In this document: positions 9,003 to 16,527 of the stretch, piece by piece
Numbering within the stretch: the first letter of the stretch is position 1
How the letters are laid out: each line of letters opens with the position of its first letter
Assembly: GCA_030263595.1 (NCBI GenBank)
Contig: SZPG01000053.1
Coordinates: 1-33,879 of the forward strand
Source: Chloroflexi bacterium CFX6
Lineage (GTDB): Bacteria; Chloroflexota; Anaerolineae; Anaerolineales; Villigracilaceae
DNA length: 33,879 nt
Direction: 5' to 3'
The notes under the pieces: generated by a model
Told to the model about the DNA's origin: nothing
Database searches by the model: none
What the model saw: the letters and a program-made list of their open reading frames with translations, nothing else
Made by a program: the position numbers and the translations under genes

Positions 9003-9288
9003 AACGGGCAACAGGGAAGAGATCCAAGCGCGATACGTGGAGCGTGTTGCGTGAGGACGCCGAAGGTGCAAATCTGGCAAGGCGAAACCAGGTGAAACTC
9101 TCAGGCAAAAGGACCCTGCCCCGACAAAACTCTGGAAAATTCCCGGCAAGGGATACCGACGGTGTAAAGTTAGTCTGATAGTCAGTTAGTCTGATAGTCA
9201 GTTAGTCTCATAGTCAACAACCAAGACTGTAAGACGATCAGACTCCAGGACTATACGGCTAACTAATCTCTCAGGTCCCATTACAGAG
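9003..9288 (+). ncRNA. Tandem glycine riboswitch with an expanded P3 arm in aptamer II
   Basis: Aptamer I has the core GACGCCGAAGGTGCAA near 9056-9071 and ACTCTCAGGCAAAAGGAC at 9097-9114. Its P1 can form between GGGCA...AGGG near 9005 and CCCTGCCC near 9114. The inter-aptamer linker contains CTCTGG. Aptamer II has ACCGACGGTGTAAAG at 9155-9169 and AATCTCTCAGG at 9265-9275. Its P3 is closed by GTTAG (9169) and CTAAC (9263) but holds about 85 nt of AGTC-phased repeat. The 3' CAGAG (9284-9288) can pair with CTCTG in the linker and overlaps the foot of the terminator stem. This fits glycine-induced antitermination of gcvH-gcvPA-gcvPB. The call rests on remembered RF00504 consensus. Confidence 0.9.
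9169..9263 (+). repeat. AGTC/GACT-phased inverted repeat inside riboswitch aptamer II
   Basis: After GTTAG, six AGTC tetranucleotides recur every 8 nt (AGTCTGAT, AGTCAGTT and so on) to about 9216. A short turn follows, then GACT units (GACTGTAA, GACGATCA, GACTCCAG, GACTATAC), closing with CTAAC. The two halves are imperfectly complementary and should fold into one long arm extending P3. Confidence 0.8.
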
Positions 9289-9316
9289 GCGCACGATAAT
9301 ACCCGTGCGCCTTTTT
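9287..9316 (+). terminator. Riboswitch-controlled intrinsic terminator
   Basis: A 9-bp stem (AGGCGCACG at 9287-9295 with CGTGCGCCT at 9304-9312) is followed by a T run. It lies between the riboswitch and gcvH and overlaps the last bases of the aptamer II closing stem. Confidence 0.88.
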
Positions 9317-9335
9317 GATTCGCCAAATTTGTAAC

Positions 9336-9378
9336 GCGACTTTCAAGTCGCAACATCACAAGGCGACATGAATGTCGC
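9336..9378 (+). repeat. Pair of short perfect hairpins before gcvH
   Basis: GCGACTTTCAAGTCGC (9336-9351) and GCGACATGAATGTCGC (9363-9378) are two 16-nt palindromes with the same stem start and nearly no loop, 11 nt apart. They lie in the leader between the terminator and the gcvH ribosome site (AAAGGAGA). They resemble other hairpins in the window at 15196, 16405, 17317 and 22593. Confidence 0.7.
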
Positions 9379-9404
9379 GATACATATCCAAAAGGAGATA
9401 AAAC

Positions 9405-9782
9405 ATGAACGCTCCCGCCAATCTGAAATACACCAAATCCGATGAATGGTTCGACCCTGAAACCGGCAAGGCGGGTCTTAGCGACTACGCCCAGGGTCAA
9501 CTCTCCGACATCGTCTTCGTCGAGATCCTCGTGGACGAAGGCGATGAGATCGAGGCAGGCAAAGCCATCGCTTCGGTCGAGTCGGTCAAAGCCTCGGCAG
9601 AGATCTATTCCCCCGCGGGCGGAAAAGTTATCGCCGTCAATAAAGCCCTCGCCGACAAACCTGAAACCATCAACTCCGACCCCTACGGTGAAGCCTGGAT
9701 GATCCAGCTCGAAGGCGCCTCGGCCGGTGAGGTGATGGACTCCGCCGCGTACGAGAAGTATTGCGAGGAGAGAAGCCATTAG
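9405..9782 (+). CDS. gcvH: Glycine cleavage system H protein
   Basis: This 125-residue lipoyl carrier of the glycine cleavage complex shuttles the aminomethyl group from the P protein to the T protein. The lipoyl-domain motif SVESVKASAEIYSP gives the lipoylated Lys62. YGEAWMIQLE near the C-terminus is typical. AAAGGAGA lies 7 nt upstream of the ATG. It is the first gene behind the glycine riboswitch and terminator. The TAG stop overlaps the first unit of the AGTC repeat array that separates it from gcvPA. Confidence 0.97.
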   Translation: MNAPANLKYTKSDEWFDPETGKAGLSDYAQGQLSDIVFVEILVDEGDEIEAGKAIASVESVKASAEIYSPAGGKVIAVNKALADKPETINSDPYGEAWMIQLEGASAGEVMDSAAYEKYCEERSH

Positions 9783-10010
9783 TCTGATAGTCTGAGAGTC
9801 TGATAGTCGGATAGTCCGAGAGTCTGATAGTCGAATAGTCTGATAGTCACATAGTCGCAGAGCGAAAGCCAGAGACTATCAAACTATGAGACTCAAGACT
9901 AAAGACTATAAGACTATCAGACTCGAGACTATAAGACTACGAGACTATAAGACTATCAGACTCAAGACTATAAAACTACGAGACTATAAGACCACGAGAC
10001 TCGGAGACCA
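9780..10010 (+). repeat. AGTC/GACT 8-nt-phased array forming a large inverted repeat (gcvH-gcvPA intergenic)
   Basis: The first half (to about 9860) has about ten AGTC tetranucleotides every 8 nt with degenerate TGAT/TGAG/GGAT spacers. The second half (9870-10010) has about sixteen GACT units every 7-8 nt with ATAA/ATCA/ACGA spacers. The halves are complementary (AGTCTGATAGTC against GACTATCAGACT), so a long imperfect RNA or DNA hairpin is possible. The last unit, ACTCGGAGACC, supplies the GGAG ribosome site of gcvPA. Confidence 0.88.
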
Positions 10011-10012
10011 CC

Positions 10013-11383
10013 ATGACATATATACCTATTAGTCCCAAAGAACGGGATGCGATGCTGGAGACGATCGGCGTCAAGTCGCTCGATGACTTGTTCGAAGATG
10101 TGCCTGCCAAACATCGCTTCCCCAACCTCGACCTTCCCCCCGCGTTGACCGAAATGGAGGCGCTGGACGAACTCTCAGGTCTCGCGCAGGCGAACGAAAA
10201 CGTGCGCGGCGATTTGATCTCGTTCCTCGGCGCGGGCATGTACAATCACTACATCCCCTCCGTCGTTGACCACATCCTGCGGCGCGGCGAGTTCTATACC
10301 GCATACACTCCATACCAACCCGAGATCTCGCAAGGCACACTGCAAGCCATCTTCGAGTATCAATCCCTGATGTGCGCGCTGACCGGCATGGATGTCTCGA
10401 ACGCCTCGCACTATGATGGCGCCACCGCCACCGCCGAAGCCGTTAACCTGGCGTATGCGCAATTCAGAGGCAAACGCAAGAAAGTCGTCATCTCTCCCAC
10501 CGTACACCCTCAATATCGCGCCGTTGTACGCACGTACACGCAAGGCATGGAACTCGAACTCGCGGGCGAAGACAATTCCCTAATCTCTAATCTCGACTCC
10601 TCCACCGACATCCTTGAATCACTCGCCTCCCTCACCGATGAGAACACCTGCCTCCTCATCGTCCAGTATCCCGATTTCTTCGGGCGCGTCCACGATTACA
10701 CCCAACTCATCGAAGCCGCGCACGCAAAAGGCGCGCTGGTATGTGTCGTGGCGAACCCGACAGCCCTCGCCCTCTTCAAGACCCCAGGCGAAATGGGCGC
10801 GGACATCGTCGTGGGCGATGGGCAACCACTGGGTATCCCGATGTGGTACGGCGGACCAAGCGTCGGCTTTTTCACGACGCGCAAGCAATACGTCCACAAG
10901 ATGGCGGGGCGTCTCGTCGGCGAAACGGTGGACAACAAGGGACAGCGTTCTTACGTCCTCACGCTCACCGCGCGCGAACAGCATATCAAACGCGAACGCG
11001 CCACGTCCAACATCTGCACCAATCAAGGTTTGATCGCGCTCGGTACAGCGGTTTATCTTTCGCTGCTTGGCAAAAAGGGGTTGCGTCAGGTTGCGAATCT
11101 TTGTTATCAAAAGGCGCATTACGCCGCCGAGCAACTCAGCCAAATCGAAGGCATGGGTCTGTGTTTTACCGAGCCGTTCTTCCACGAGTTCGCGCTGTGC
11201 GTGGATCGCCCCGTTGCGGAGGTCAACGCGCATTTGCTCGAACACGGCATCCTCGGCGGATACGATCTCGGTCAGGATTATCCCGCTCTCAAAGATCACA
11301 TGCTGATCGCCGTGACCGAGATGAACACGAAGGAAGAAATTGACACGCTTGTCGAAGCGCTGTCGGAGGTGAGTCATGATTGA
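10013..11383 (+). CDS. gcvPA: Glycine dehydrogenase (decarboxylating) subunit 1 (P protein, alpha)
   Basis: This 456-residue protein is the N-terminal half of the two-subunit P protein. The start MTYIPISPKERDAML and the stretch FLGAGMYNHYIPSVVDHI are hallmarks. A later region contains RLVGETVDNKGQRSYVLTL and ATSNICTNQGL. With GcvPB it decarboxylates glycine on pyridoxal phosphate and loads H protein. GGAG at 10003-10006 is the ribosome site and lies within the last repeat unit of the upstream array. The stop overlaps gcvPB by 8 bp, so coupling is likely. Confidence 0.97.
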   Translation: MTYIPISPKERDAMLETIGVKSLDDLFEDVPAKHRFPNLDLPPALTEMEALDELSGLAQANENVRGDLISFLGAGMYNHYIPSVVDHILRRGEFYTAYTPYQPEISQGTLQAIFEYQSLMCALTGMDVSNASHYDGATATAEAVNLAYAQFRGKRKKVVISPTVHPQYRAVVRTYTQGMELELAGEDNSLISNLDSSTDILESLASLTDENTCLLIVQYPDFFGRVHDYTQLIEAAHAKGALVCVVANPTALALFKTPGEMGADIVVGDGQPLGIPMWYGGPSVGFFTTRKQYVHKMAGRLVGETVDNKGQRSYVLTLTAREQHIKRERATSNICTNQGLIALGTAVYLSLLGKKGLRQVANLCYQKAHYAAEQLSQIEGMGLCFTEPFFHEFALCVDRPVAEVNAHLLEHGILGGYDLGQDYPALKDHMLIAVTEMNTKEEIDTLVEALSEVSHD

Positions 11384-12893
11384 AGCGCCTGATCAGACCA
11401 AAGTCAAGATCGTTGAACCGACGGTTTTCGACTTATCCTCACCGGGACGGATCGGCGTGACGATGCCCGCTTCAGACGTCCCCGAAACTGCCCTGCCTCC
11501 CGAGCATCTCCTCCGCTCTGACCTTCCCCTGCCCGAACTCGCCGAAGTGGACGTCGTGCGTCACTACATGCATCTCTCCTCGTTCAACTACTCGGTGGAC
11601 AGCGGCTTCTATCCGCTCGGCTCTTGCACGATGAAGTACAACCCGAAGATCAACGAAGATACGTGCCGCCTGCCTGGCTTCTTATTCACGCATCCATTAC
11701 AACCGATTGAGACCGTGCAGGGCAATCTCGCGTTGATGTACCAATTGCAGGAATGGTTGAAGGAAATCTCCGGCTTCGCAGGCGTGACCTTGCAGCCCGC
11801 CGCAGGCGCGCACGGAGAATTCACCGGCGTGCTCATCATGCGCGCCTATCACAAATCGCGCGGCGACGACAAGCGCAAGAAGATGCTCATCCCCGACGCC
11901 GCGCACGGGACGAATCCCGCGTCGGTCGGCATGATGGGAATGACCGTCGTGCAAATCCCCTCCGACTCACGCGGCAACGTGGACCTCAAAGCGCTCGAAG
12001 CCGCCTGCGACGATACCGTCGTCGGGATGATGCTCACCAACCCAAACACGCTCGGTCTGTTCGATGAACATATCGAGAAGGTGATCGAGTTGGTGCATGG
12101 ATGCGGCGGCTTGATGTATGGCGACGGCGCGAACCTGAACGCGCTGCTCGGCATCGTCCGCCCCGGCGACGTGGGCTTCGACGTGATGCACTTCAACCTG
12201 CACAAGACGTTTGCTGTCCCGCATGGGGGCGGCGGGCCAGGCTCAGGTCCAGTGGGAGTCGCCGCGCATCTCGTGGACTTCCTGCCCGAGCCGCTGGTCG
12301 GAATCGTCGAGGACGCGGTAGCGGAGGATGACATGCCTCCGCTGTATGGCTTCGTCAAACCCGAAAAATCCATCGGTCGCATGAAAGCCTTCCACGGACA
12401 TTTCGGCGGCGGCTTCGTCCGTTCGTACACCTACATCGCCATGCACGGACCTGACGGACTCAAAGACATTGCTCAATACGCGGTCTTGAACGCCAACTAT
12501 CTGCAAGCCCGCCTGCGGAACACGTACCGCGTCCCATTCGACCGCATCTGCATGCACGAGTTCGTCGCGGAGGGACGCTTCGAAGGCTCCGACGTGCGCG
12601 CGCTGGACATCTCCAAACGCCTGATGGATTACAACTTCCACCCGCCCACGAACTACTTCCCGCTCATCGTCCACGAAGCGTTGATGATCGAGCCGACCGA
12701 AACCGAAAACAAGGATACGCTCGATGCCTTCGCCGAGGCGCTGATCAAGATCGCCGAGGAAGCCAAAAACCAACCCGACCTGCTCCACAACGCCCCCAGC
12801 ACCACCAAATTCGGTCGCATGGACGAGGTCAAGGCGGCGAGAGAGTTGGTTCTCTGCTGCTGGTTGCCTGAGGGGTATGATCTGGAAGCGTAA
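11376..12893 (+). CDS. gcvPB: Glycine dehydrogenase (decarboxylating) subunit 2 (P protein, beta)
   Basis: This 505-residue protein is the C-terminal half of the P protein and carries the pyridoxal-phosphate lysine, Lys277, in HFNLHKTF followed by a glycine-rich loop (GGGGPG). It has SCTMKYNPKINE, PAAGAHGEFTGV and DAAHGTNPAS, all typical. It overlaps gcvPA by 8 bp and ends the operon, with a terminator 12 bp later. No gcvT follows, so the aminomethyltransferase must be elsewhere. Confidence 0.97.
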   Translation: MIEAPDQTKVKIVEPTVFDLSSPGRIGVTMPASDVPETALPPEHLLRSDLPLPELAEVDVVRHYMHLSSFNYSVDSGFYPLGSCTMKYNPKINEDTCRLPGFLFTHPLQPIETVQGNLALMYQLQEWLKEISGFAGVTLQPAAGAHGEFTGVLIMRAYHKSRGDDKRKKMLIPDAAHGTNPASVGMMGMTVVQIPSDSRGNVDLKALEAACDDTVVGMMLTNPNTLGLFDEHIEKVIELVHGCGGLMYGDGANLNALLGIVRPGDVGFDVMHFNLHKTFAVPHGGGGPGSGPVGVAAHLVDFLPEPLVGIVEDAVAEDDMPPLYGFVKPEKSIGRMKAFHGHFGGGFVRSYTYIAMHGPDGLKDIAQYAVLNANYLQARLRNTYRVPFDRICMHEFVAEGRFEGSDVRALDISKRLMDYNFHPPTNYFPLIVHEALMIEPTETENKDTLDAFAEALIKIAEEAKNQPDLLHNAPSTTKFGRMDEVKAARELVLCCWLPEGYDLEA

Positions 12894-12904
12894 CAATGGG
12901 CTAA

Positions 12905-12938
12905 AAACGCCTCGGAGAATTGATACTCCGAGGCGTTT
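12905..12938. terminator. Terminator hairpin after the gcv operon
   Basis: A perfect 13-bp stem (AAACGCCTCGGAG with CTCCGAGGCGTTT) has an 8-nt loop. The T run is short on the plus strand (TTTCATATCT) and better on the minus strand (TTTTTAG). Confidence 0.85.
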
Positions 12939-13039
12939 CATATCTACCCAAAAATACGGCGACTAAAATATAATTCAAGATGGGATTGTATCAAATACGT
13001 TGTGACATTTTCTAAATATCATCGAGCAAAGGAGTCAAG

Positions 13040-15103
13040 ATGATGACAAAGCGCAGCATACACACAACATTGGGCGGACTCGTATTGATAATCACTACTC
13101 TTGCATGTTCTTTTTTGGGGTCATCAGAGTCGTCAACTCCAGAATTACCTAACTATGGCATCTTTCTAATTCAGGGCAATTCTTTTGTAGAACTCAAACA
13201 ATACTCTGGAAAACCAAGTAATTCTGCAATCCAATCTGAACTTGAAACCGCATCGCCCACACCCGTTTTTTGGGTGTGGTATCCACAAATGAACCAACAA
13301 TATTTTATGTTAGTGAATTTGGAAAGAACTGGAACTGGCATTCCCTATAAAATCACCCCCAAGGATACTAAAAAACAAATACTTGAAATCAAGCCCAATG
13401 ATTCATTAAGCAATGGCGAATATTGTTTCGTACAAGGAGATCCATTGGGAAGTCCATTCTCTACTCCTTATTGGTGCTTTAAGATTGGCGACAATTCAGC
13501 AAGCCAACCTCCCACCGAATCCGTAACTTCACAAGATTCCACCCAAGAAAATCCAACAGCATCCCAAAATGCAATTTTGCAGGAGTGGACTATCAAAACA
13601 GGCGATATTCAATATATAGGTGTTGCATCCGATGGAACGATATACGGCGTCGGTCCTAATTTGTATGCGATCATTTCTAAAGACGGCAACGTTTTTCAGA
13701 CCAATGAGGTCAATCTGTCCAATTGCTTGCGTAGCAATTTCACTGGCGGGTCGGGTGACATATCTATAGATCGGTGGTTTGTTATAAAACCAGATAGTAC
13801 AATACTTGCAGGAAGTTGCATTATTACCTTTGGAAACCCTCCAACAATAAAAACATTTAATCAGGGTCCAAGCCATCCCTATGCAGACGAGTTCAAAGAA
13901 ACAGAAGTACCAAGAGCGCCTAATGGATTTTCAGCTTTTCCACCTGGATACAACAATCCTTTCATATTCAACTCAAGCAGAGGTACCAACGACATCTTTG
14001 TTAACTTTGAAACAAACACCATCGCATTCGCCGATCGTAATGTGAACTTGAAATATTTTGAACTTCCAGATGAAGTTGGTCTGCAAAAAAACTTCCTTAA
14101 AATTCAATTTGTTATAACGCCCTGGGACGATGTGTACTATTCATATCCCATATTCGACAGCCTTGGAAACGAGCTTGAAAAGAAATTTGCCAAGGTTGAG
14201 GCAGACGGTTCATCCAGGTTAATTGATGGTTTTCCATATATCGGCAAACCATCCAATTCAATAACTGTTGAATTAAGAAGGCTAAATCCTGTATACCTTC
14301 CAGAACGAAATGAATTGTATTTTTACCAACACGGATCATTATCAGTCTACGATTTGGACTTCAACTACTTACGGGAATATCCACTGCCATTGCCGCCTGA
14401 ATTTCCTGCTCCAGATGAAAGGAACAAGTTATTTGTCGGGCATGATGGGGCAATGTACACTTTCAACGTTGGTACTGATACATTAACCAAATATTCATTA
14501 TTATCCAACTCAACATCCCAACTAGAACTTAACCAGGAAGCTATTACATTTCGCGATCAAGCTTTACAAACTCTTAAATCAATTAAAACTATTGAATACT
14601 CGATAGCGGACAATAGCCAAGCGACTGGTCATGGAATGACAACAGCCAATGCTCTTCATGAAATTTACTATAACAAAAATGGGGATGTTGTTTTCGAATT
14701 TATCAATACCGCCAATGTAACATGCAATAAAATCGACGCAACATGGACTTGTAGCCCTGATGACCATTCCTACTCGCTCTTTGCAGCAATAGAGAATGTT
14801 TTGAATGGCGTGCCTACTGTTTATCATCCACTGGATGGGAAGATCATAAATTCGGGTTCAAAACTGGAAACCCATAATGGTCAAGAATGTCGTTCGTTCA
14901 TAGTAGCGTCTTCACTTGTAAAAAACAATGAAGAGATTCAGGTTTCAGATGAATTTTGCTTCGATTTATTAACTCATCTCCCAGTTTACTGGGTTACAAC
15001 GCATGCCAACCTTACCAATGGTGTCATTACAGATCAAAATATTACAAAGGCTTCGGATTTTGAATTCAACAATCCAGTCGAAATAATTCTGCCTCAACCA
15101 TAA
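13040..15103 (+). CDS. AT-rich lipoprotein of unknown function
   Basis: This 687-residue protein has a lipoprotein signal peptide (TTLAC, Cys23; Cys22 if translation starts at the second ATG) and an AAAGGAG ribosome site. A Ser/Thr/Pro/Gln-rich linker lies around 165-185. It is followed by beta-rich repeats that could be propeller-like (KTGDIQYIGVASDGTIYGVG, DGAMYTFNVGTDTLTKYS) and a C-terminal part with paired Cys residues. I do not recognise a family. The gene is clearly poorer in GC and uses A/T-ending codons far more than its neighbours, suggesting recent acquisition. Confidence 0.85.
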   Translation: MMTKRSIHTTLGGLVLIITTLACSFLGSSESSTPELPNYGIFLIQGNSFVELKQYSGKPSNSAIQSELETASPTPVFWVWYPQMNQQYFMLVNLERTGTGIPYKITPKDTKKQILEIKPNDSLSNGEYCFVQGDPLGSPFSTPYWCFKIGDNSASQPPTESVTSQDSTQENPTASQNAILQEWTIKTGDIQYIGVASDGTIYGVGPNLYAIISKDGNVFQTNEVNLSNCLRSNFTGGSGDISIDRWFVIKPDSTILAGSCIITFGNPPTIKTFNQGPSHPYADEFKETEVPRAPNGFSAFPPGYNNPFIFNSSRGTNDIFVNFETNTIAFADRNVNLKYFELPDEVGLQKNFLKIQFVITPWDDVYYSYPIFDSLGNELEKKFAKVEADGSSRLIDGFPYIGKPSNSITVELRRLNPVYLPERNELYFYQHGSLSVYDLDFNYLREYPLPLPPEFPAPDERNKLFVGHDGAMYTFNVGTDTLTKYSLLSNSTSQLELNQEAITFRDQALQTLKSIKTIEYSIADNSQATGHGMTTANALHEIYYNKNGDVVFEFINTANVTCNKIDATWTCSPDDHSYSLFAAIENVLNGVPTVYHPLDGKIINSGSKLETHNGQECRSFIVASSLVKNNEEIQVSDEFCFDLLTHLPVYWVTTHANLTNGVITDQNITKASDFEFNNPVEIILPQP

Positions 15104-15144
15104 ATGCTATAAACATAAGTAAAATTCCAATAACCAAAACTCAC

Positions 15145-15195
15145 CTCTTCACCCTCCTCGCAGGCACATGGACGGGCGAAGGGCGCGGCGGGTAG
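15145..15195 (+). pseudogene. Nitrobindin-like N-terminal fragment, copy A (no start codon)
   Basis: The frame reads LFTLLAGTWTGEGRGG then stop. I recognise this as the beginning of the nitrobindin/DUF1794 heme-binding barrel (typically LLGTWxGEGxGxYPTI). No in-frame ATG precedes it. A multi-hairpin repeat follows immediately. Confidence 0.55.
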
Positions 15196-15304
15196 AGTGA
15201 GCGGGGATAAATCCACACGCTCAGCACATGGAAGCGCTCCGCGCTGACGAGCCAGTCGGCTTTGAGCCGACTTTCATGAACTGAGGTGGGACTTTAGTCC
15301 GCTG
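15196..15304 (+). repeat. Multi-hairpin repeat, copy 1
   Basis: It starts AGTGAGCGGGGATAAATCC, continues with CATGGAAGCGCTCCGCGC and the hairpin GTCGGCTTTGAGCCGAC, and ends in a small palindrome GGACTTTAGTCC. It is highly similar to copies at 16405 and 17317; each follows a nitrobindin-like fragment. Confidence 0.8.
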
Positions 15305-15310
15305 TATCAT
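15305..15310 (+). promoter_or_regulatory. -10 box (TATCAT) exactly 6 nt before an ATG
   Basis: CTGTATCAT followed by GGACCC and ATG. Transcription would begin at or next to the A of the ATG, giving a leaderless mRNA. There is no Shine-Dalgarno site. Confidence 0.45.
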
Positions 15311-15316
15311 GGACCC

Positions 15317-15400
15317 ATGAGCAACAACGCAACCACCCCTCCCATCTTCACCCTCCTCGAAGGCACATGGAGGGGCAAAGTCGTGGCGGGTAGTGAATGA
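15317..15400 (+). CDS. Nitrobindin-like 27-codon mini-ORF, copy B
   Basis: Starting at an ATG, the ORF encodes 27 residues with the core IFTLLEGTWRGK and ends in TGA. The end differs from the other copies (KVVAGSE in place of EGRGGY), as if shifted by one base. It could be a truncated gene remnant or a translated leader-like peptide. It lies between the -10 box at 15305 and the terminator-like hairpin at 15400. Confidence 0.45.
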   Translation: MSNNATTPPIFTLLEGTWRGKVVAGSE

Positions 15401-15468
15401 GACCTCGGAGTTCCTTCCCCCTCCGTTCCACTTCGGGGGTGCTGCGCAAAGAACTCCGAGGTCTTTTT
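15400..15468 (+). terminator. Large terminator-like hairpin upstream of the first MNT gene
   Basis: A perfect 14-bp stem, AGACCTCGGAGTTC at 15400-15413 with GAACTCCGAGGTCT at 15451-15464, is followed by TTTT. The 37-nt loop can pair internally (CCCCCTC against GGGGG). Confidence 0.75.
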
Positions 15469-15475
15469 GCTGTTG

Positions 15476-15481
15476 TATAAT
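15476..15481 (+). promoter_or_regulatory. -10 box (TATAAT) exactly 6 nt before the MNT ATG
   Basis: TTGTTGTATAAT followed by ACAACC and the ATG at 15488. No ribosome site is present, so a leaderless transcript is expected. Confidence 0.65.
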
Positions 15482-15487
15482 ACAACC

Positions 15488-15793
15488 ATGCTCTCCACAC
15501 GAGACGCCCGCATTGCACGCAAGGTCAAGAGTCGTCTTTCAGAGATCACGCCGATCAAGCGGTTGGTGGTCTATGGCTCGCGTGCCCGCGGCAAGCCTAC
15601 GAGATATTCAGACCTTGACCTCTACATTGAACTTCGCACAAAGGTAAATCCCACCTTACGCAGGAAGATCCGTGAAGTGGCGTGGGAGGTCAGTTTGGAT
15701 TCAGGCGTGGTGATCACAACATTGGTTGGTGGCGAACAATTGAAGGGTCAACCCATATTGAAGGCAATCAAGGCAGAGGGAATCGCAGTCTGA
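15488..15793 (+). CDS. MNT-type nucleotidyltransferase (HEPN/MNT module 1)
   Basis: This 101-residue minimal nucleotidyltransferase has the Pol-beta-like GSRARG motif at 30-35 and catalytic acids in SDLDLY (Asp42, Asp44). In characterised HEPN/MNT toxin-antitoxin pairs, the MNT protein modifies and silences the HEPN ribonuclease. The ATG at 15488 is chosen because of the -10 box 6 nt upstream. The stop overlaps the ATG of the downstream HEPN gene by one base. The MNT gene itself appears intact. Confidence 0.88.
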   Translation: MLSTRDARIARKVKSRLSEITPIKRLVVYGSRARGKPTRYSDLDLYIELRTKVNPTLRRKIREVAWEVSLDSGVVITTLVGGEQLKGQPILKAIKAEGIAV

Positions 15794-16185
15794 TGAGCGA
15801 ATCTAAAAAGCAAGCCATTCGCGCAAGAATAGATTAAGCCCGCGAGACTCTCGAAGAGGCAGAAGTTCTCTTTGGGCAGGATTACTGGCGCGGTACGATC
15901 AATCGAGCCTATTATGCAATGTTCTATGCCGTCCTCGCATTGGCGGCATCCAAAGATATTGTCATCTCAAAACACACCCATGCGATTGCCTTTCTCGACA
16001 AGGAATTTATCAAGACAGGCATCTTTCCGAAAGAGATTTCACGGGCGCTCCATGTCAGTTTCGATGAACGTCAAACCAACGATTATGGGGAAATTTGGGA
16101 TATTGATTACACCGAAGCCGAAAACACTTTGAAAGAAGCCAAGTCCTTTGTGAAAACCATCGAAGAATATTTCGGGAAGCAGTAA
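15793..16185 (+). pseudogene. HEPN-domain protein interrupted by a nonsense codon
   Basis: From the ATG at 15793, the frame reads MSESKKQAIRARID, then TAA at 15835-15837, then continues open in the same frame as ARETLEEAEVLFGQDYWRGT. After removing that stop the 130-codon product matches HEPN proteins (PF05168 type), with AYYAMFYAVLAL, a KHTHAIAFLDKEFIKTGIF stretch and the FDERQTNDYG motif. The next in-frame ATG (15919) is beyond the first helix, so restart would give a truncated protein. One base change would restore the gene. Confidence 0.85.
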
Positions 16186-16210
16186 TAGTGAAAACCCACA
16201 ATACCCTTCC

Positions 16211-16261
16211 CTCTTCACCTACATCGCAGGCGCATGGACAGGCGAAGGGCACGGCGGGTAG
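16211..16261 (+). pseudogene. Nitrobindin-like N-terminal fragment, copy C (no start codon)
   Basis: The frame reads LFTYIAGAWTGEGHGG then stop, 17 codons as in copy A. It lies 25 bp after the broken HEPN gene and is followed by a terminator-like hairpin. Confidence 0.5.
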
Positions 16262-16268
16262 TAAAGTG

Positions 16269-16304
16269 AGACTTCGGAAATTTTGAAAATCTCCGAAGTC
16301 TTTT
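16269..16304 (+). terminator. Terminator hairpin with T run
   Basis: AGACTTCGG pairs with CCGAAGTCT around an inner ATTTT/AAAAT stem, followed by TTTT. It ends transcription of the MNT/HEPN module. The stem is related in sequence to the one at 15400. Confidence 0.75.
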
Positions 16305-16308
16305 GCTG

Positions 16309-16314
16309 TAAAAT
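16309..16314 (+). promoter_or_regulatory. -10 box (TAAAAT) exactly 6 nt before an ATG
   Basis: GCTGTAAAAT followed by CAGATC and the ATG at 16321. Same geometry as the boxes at 15305, 15476 and 17451. Confidence 0.45.
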
Positions 16315-16320
16315 CAGATC

Positions 16321-16404
16321 ATGGAACATAAATCAATAATCGCCGAAGAATTGTTTGATGCCCTCCAAGGCACATGGAGGGGCGAAGGACGCGGCGGGTA
16401 TTAG
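16321..16404 (+). CDS. Nitrobindin-like 27-codon mini-ORF, copy D
   Basis: ATG to TAG encodes 27 residues, starting MEHKSIIAEELFDALQ and ending GTWRGEGRGGY, which is the best match here to a nitrobindin N-terminus. It stops precisely where the first beta strand of the barrel would continue (usually YPTI). A multi-hairpin repeat begins at the stop codon. It may be a remnant or a real small peptide. Confidence 0.5.
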   Translation: MEHKSIIAEELFDALQGTWRGEGRGGY

Positions 16405-16510
16405 TGAGCGGGGATAAATCCGCCCGCTCAGTGCATGGAAGCGCTCCGCGCTGACGAGCGAGTCGGTCTTAAGCCGACTTTCATGAACTGGGGCAGGATT
16501 TCAATTCGCC
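16405..16510 (+). repeat. Multi-hairpin repeat, copy 2
   Basis: Follows mini-ORF D. Contains GAGCGGGGATAAATCCGCCC, CATGGAAGCGCTCCGCGC, the hairpin GTCGGTCTTAAGCCGAC and the end palindrome GGATTTCAATTC. It is nearly identical to the copy at 17317. Confidence 0.85.
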
Positions 16511-16527
16511 GAGACACACGCCGAGAA

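Noticed and set aside
9780..10010. Possible CRISPR array
   Set aside because: Units are 4-8 nt with short drifting spacers and an inverted second half; no 28-37-nt repeats, no unique spacers and no cas genes.
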